From the NCBI GenBank assembly GCA_036001465.1, contig DASYUH010000068.1, positions 1 to 50,375 on the forward strand: a stretch of DNA of 50,375 bases. The letters run 5' to 3'. The notes under the pieces are model-generated. The model was not told the DNA's origin and searched no databases. It worked only from the letters and a program-made list of their open reading frames with translations. This DNA is from Candidatus Polarisedimenticolia bacterium. GTDB lineage: Bacteria; Acidobacteriota; Polarisedimenticolia; Gp22-AA2. The position numbers and the translations under genes were made by a program. Positions 49,298 through 50,375 of this stretch are shown piece after piece (positions within the stretch are counted from its first letter, which is position 1; every line of letters begins with the position of its first letter).

Positions 49298-50002
49298 ATG
49301 AAGACCTGGCTGCTCCCGGTCCTGTTGCTTGCGACCGTCGCGGCCCGCGCCGCCGAACCGGCCGTCCCCGCGCCCGCGACGGCCACGGCCCCGCGGGAAG
49401 CCTATCTTTCGCTCGGCTCGTCCTTCGCCCGCGACTCCCGTCTCGCCGAACTCGGCTGGAACGACGCGCAGTTCGAGGCCTTCATCGAGGGCTTGCGCGC
49501 GGCCTTCCGGGGCCGGCCTTATGCGAGCAGCAATGCGACGGAGCAGTTGCAGGCGGCGATCGGCCAGCGGGTGCAGGAGCTGGCCCAGCGGGAGATGCGC
49601 AACTATTTCGCCCACCCCAAACGGTTGCAGGAATATATGAAGTCGCGGGCCAAGGAGCTGCAGCTCGAAATGGCCGACAGCGGCATGGCCTACGGCCTCA
49701 TGCCGGGGCGGGGAACCACGCGGCCCGCACCGGAGGACACGGTGGTGCTTTCATTCCAGGCGGTCGCCGCCGACGGGCAGACGGAACTGCCGGCGCTGGC
49801 CGTCAATCGCAAGCGGGTTCGCGTGAGCGAGCTGATCCCCGGCCTGGCCGAGGGCGTCCAGTTGATGACCGCGGGAGGAACCGGGCTTTTCATCCTGCCT
49901 CCCGAACTTTCCTTCAACGACGGCACCTGGCCCCAGGGGGTCGAAGCGGGCACGCCGATCATCTTCACGGTCGCCTTGCACGAGGTGATCGTCGCGCAGT
50001 GA
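49298..50002 (+). CDS. FKBP-type peptidyl-prolyl isomerase-like secreted protein
   Basis: A 234-residue protein with a signal peptide (MKTWLLPVLLLATVAARAA), an N-terminal helical dimerisation part (FARDSRLAELGWNDAQFEAFIEGLRAAFRG), then an FKBP domain (EDTVVLSFQAVAADGQTELPAL, VSELIPGLAEGVQLMTAGGTGLFILPPELSFNDGTW, GTPIIFTVALHEV). The usual IPGWxEG and LAYG positions are partly altered, so isomerase activity is uncertain. It begins 13 nt after the CRTAC1-type gene and leads directly into a response regulator gene. The overall sequence style reminds me of Verrucomicrobiota (Opitutaceae) FkpA-type proteins. Confidence 0.75.
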   Translation: MKTWLLPVLLLATVAARAAEPAVPAPATATAPREAYLSLGSSFARDSRLAELGWNDAQFEAFIEGLRAAFRGRPYASSNATEQLQAAIGQRVQELAQREMRNYFAHPKRLQEYMKSRAKELQLEMADSGMAYGLMPGRGTTRPAPEDTVVLSFQAVAADGQTELPALAVNRKRVRVSELIPGLAEGVQLMTAGGTGLFILPPELSFNDGTWPQGVEAGTPIIFTVALHEVIVAQ

Positions 50003-50003
50003 C

Positions 50004-50375
50004 ATGAACCTGATGCGCATTTTAATCGTCGATGACGAGACCCTGGCGCGCGACCGCCTCCGGGCCCTGCTCCGGCAGGAACCGGACCTGGAGATCATCG
50101 GCGAATGTGCCAATGGCGAGGAGGCCCTTGTGGCCATCCGCGTCGGGGCGCCGGACCTCGTTTTTCTGGACATGCAGATGCCGGGTGGCGACGGCCTGCA
50201 GGTCGTGGCGCGGCTCCCGGAGGATCGGCGCCCGGCCATCGTCTTCGCCACCGCGCATGAGCAGTACGCGGTCGACGCTTTCGACGTCGCAGCCGTGGAC
50301 TATCTGCTGAAACCCTTCGATCTCGACCGGCTGCGGCTCGCGCTGCAGCGCGCCCGCGATCACCTCCAGGCCCGG
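50004..50375 (+). CDS. Response regulator (LytTR/AlgR type), 3' truncated by the window
   Basis: The first 124 residues form a receiver domain: ILIVDDETLARDRLRALL, phosphoacceptor Asp in LVFLDMQMPGGDG, the conserved Thr in IVFATAHEQYAVDAFD, and Lys in AAVDYLLKPFD. The wording DYLLKPFDLDRL and HEQYAVDAF is typical of LytTR-family regulators, but the output domain lies beyond the window. ATG 50004 overlaps the region of the preceding stop (TGAcATG). Confidence 0.85.
   Translation, partial: MNLMRILIVDDETLARDRLRALLRQEPDLEIIGECANGEEALVAIRVGAPDLVFLDMQMPGGDGLQVVARLPEDRRPAIVFATAHEQYAVDAFDVAAVDYLLKPFDLDRLRLALQRARDHLQAR

Overview
The window is GC-rich, gene-dense DNA from a Gram-negative bacterium. 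It has LolD/MacB-type ABC modules, many lipoprotein signals, a beta-barrel-like protein and a complete System I cytochrome c maturation operon. DUF4388 (PATAN) proteins, a Ser/Thr kinase, CRTAC1-type FG-GAP proteins, GT-C/TPR glycosyltransferases and L,D-transpeptidases together suggest an uncultured Acidobacteriota-like (or possibly Myxococcota-like) lineage. That placement is inference; no rRNA or tRNA gene was seen.

Layout. 1-795: 3' part of an HNH nuclease gene. 962-2905: GT-C/TPR membrane protein. 3040-10522: probable operon of a peroxiredoxin with an in-frame UGA at its catalytic position, an HlyD-type adaptor, a MacB/LolD-type ATPase, two FtsX-type permeases, a GT-C enzyme and a PIG-L deacetylase. 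10552-14796 (minus): DUF4398-type lipoprotein, two L,D-transpeptidases, a relative without the catalytic motif, and a haem-oxygenase-fold protein. 14942-15766 (minus): proC. 15857-17596: Cys/Met/His-rich secreted protein and His-tailed outer-membrane-type protein. 17572-21299: divergent pair of paralogous GT-C enzymes. 21229-27059 (minus): tightly coupled operon of DPPR-synthase-like UbiA, DUF362, sulfatase and a TMTC-like GT/TPR protein. 27186-27965: GT2. 27916-30246 (minus): greA, HEAT lipoprotein, XdhC. 30631-36424: ccmE-F-H-I-like-A-B-C-D-like. 36553-37720: small secreted protein and signal peptidase I. 37713-38231 (minus): RAYT-like protein lacking catalytic residues. 38417-40009 (minus): nadB. 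40105-49284: DUF4388/SPOR-like protein, TPR-metallopeptidase, DUF4388-DnaJ-TPR fusion, Ser/Thr kinase, CRTAC1 protein. 49298-50375: FKBP-like PPIase and a truncated response regulator.

The strongest unusual element is the peroxiredoxin at 3040-3480. UGA replaces the peroxidatic Cys codon in the TPGCT motif, the frame stays open and conserved to its natural end, and a near-perfect hairpin (3181-3199) starts 9 nt after the UGA with its loop where a bacterial SECIS loop is expected. I read it as a selenoprotein. Other notable points are a CxxxY-type CcmE together with a CcmH, a catalytically stripped RAYT flanked by REP-like sequence, a transpeptidase series with an inactive member, and a DUF4388-DnaJ fusion in a signalling operon.

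Promoters can often be read by eye (TTGNNN, 17 bp, TANNNT, or TGCTANNNT extended -10). Several start codons lie 6-10 nt after the -10 box, implying leaderless mRNAs. Several conceptual long N-termini begin inside a -35 box and were shortened. All coordinates, hairpins and motif counts come from reading the sequence by hand; no database search was run.
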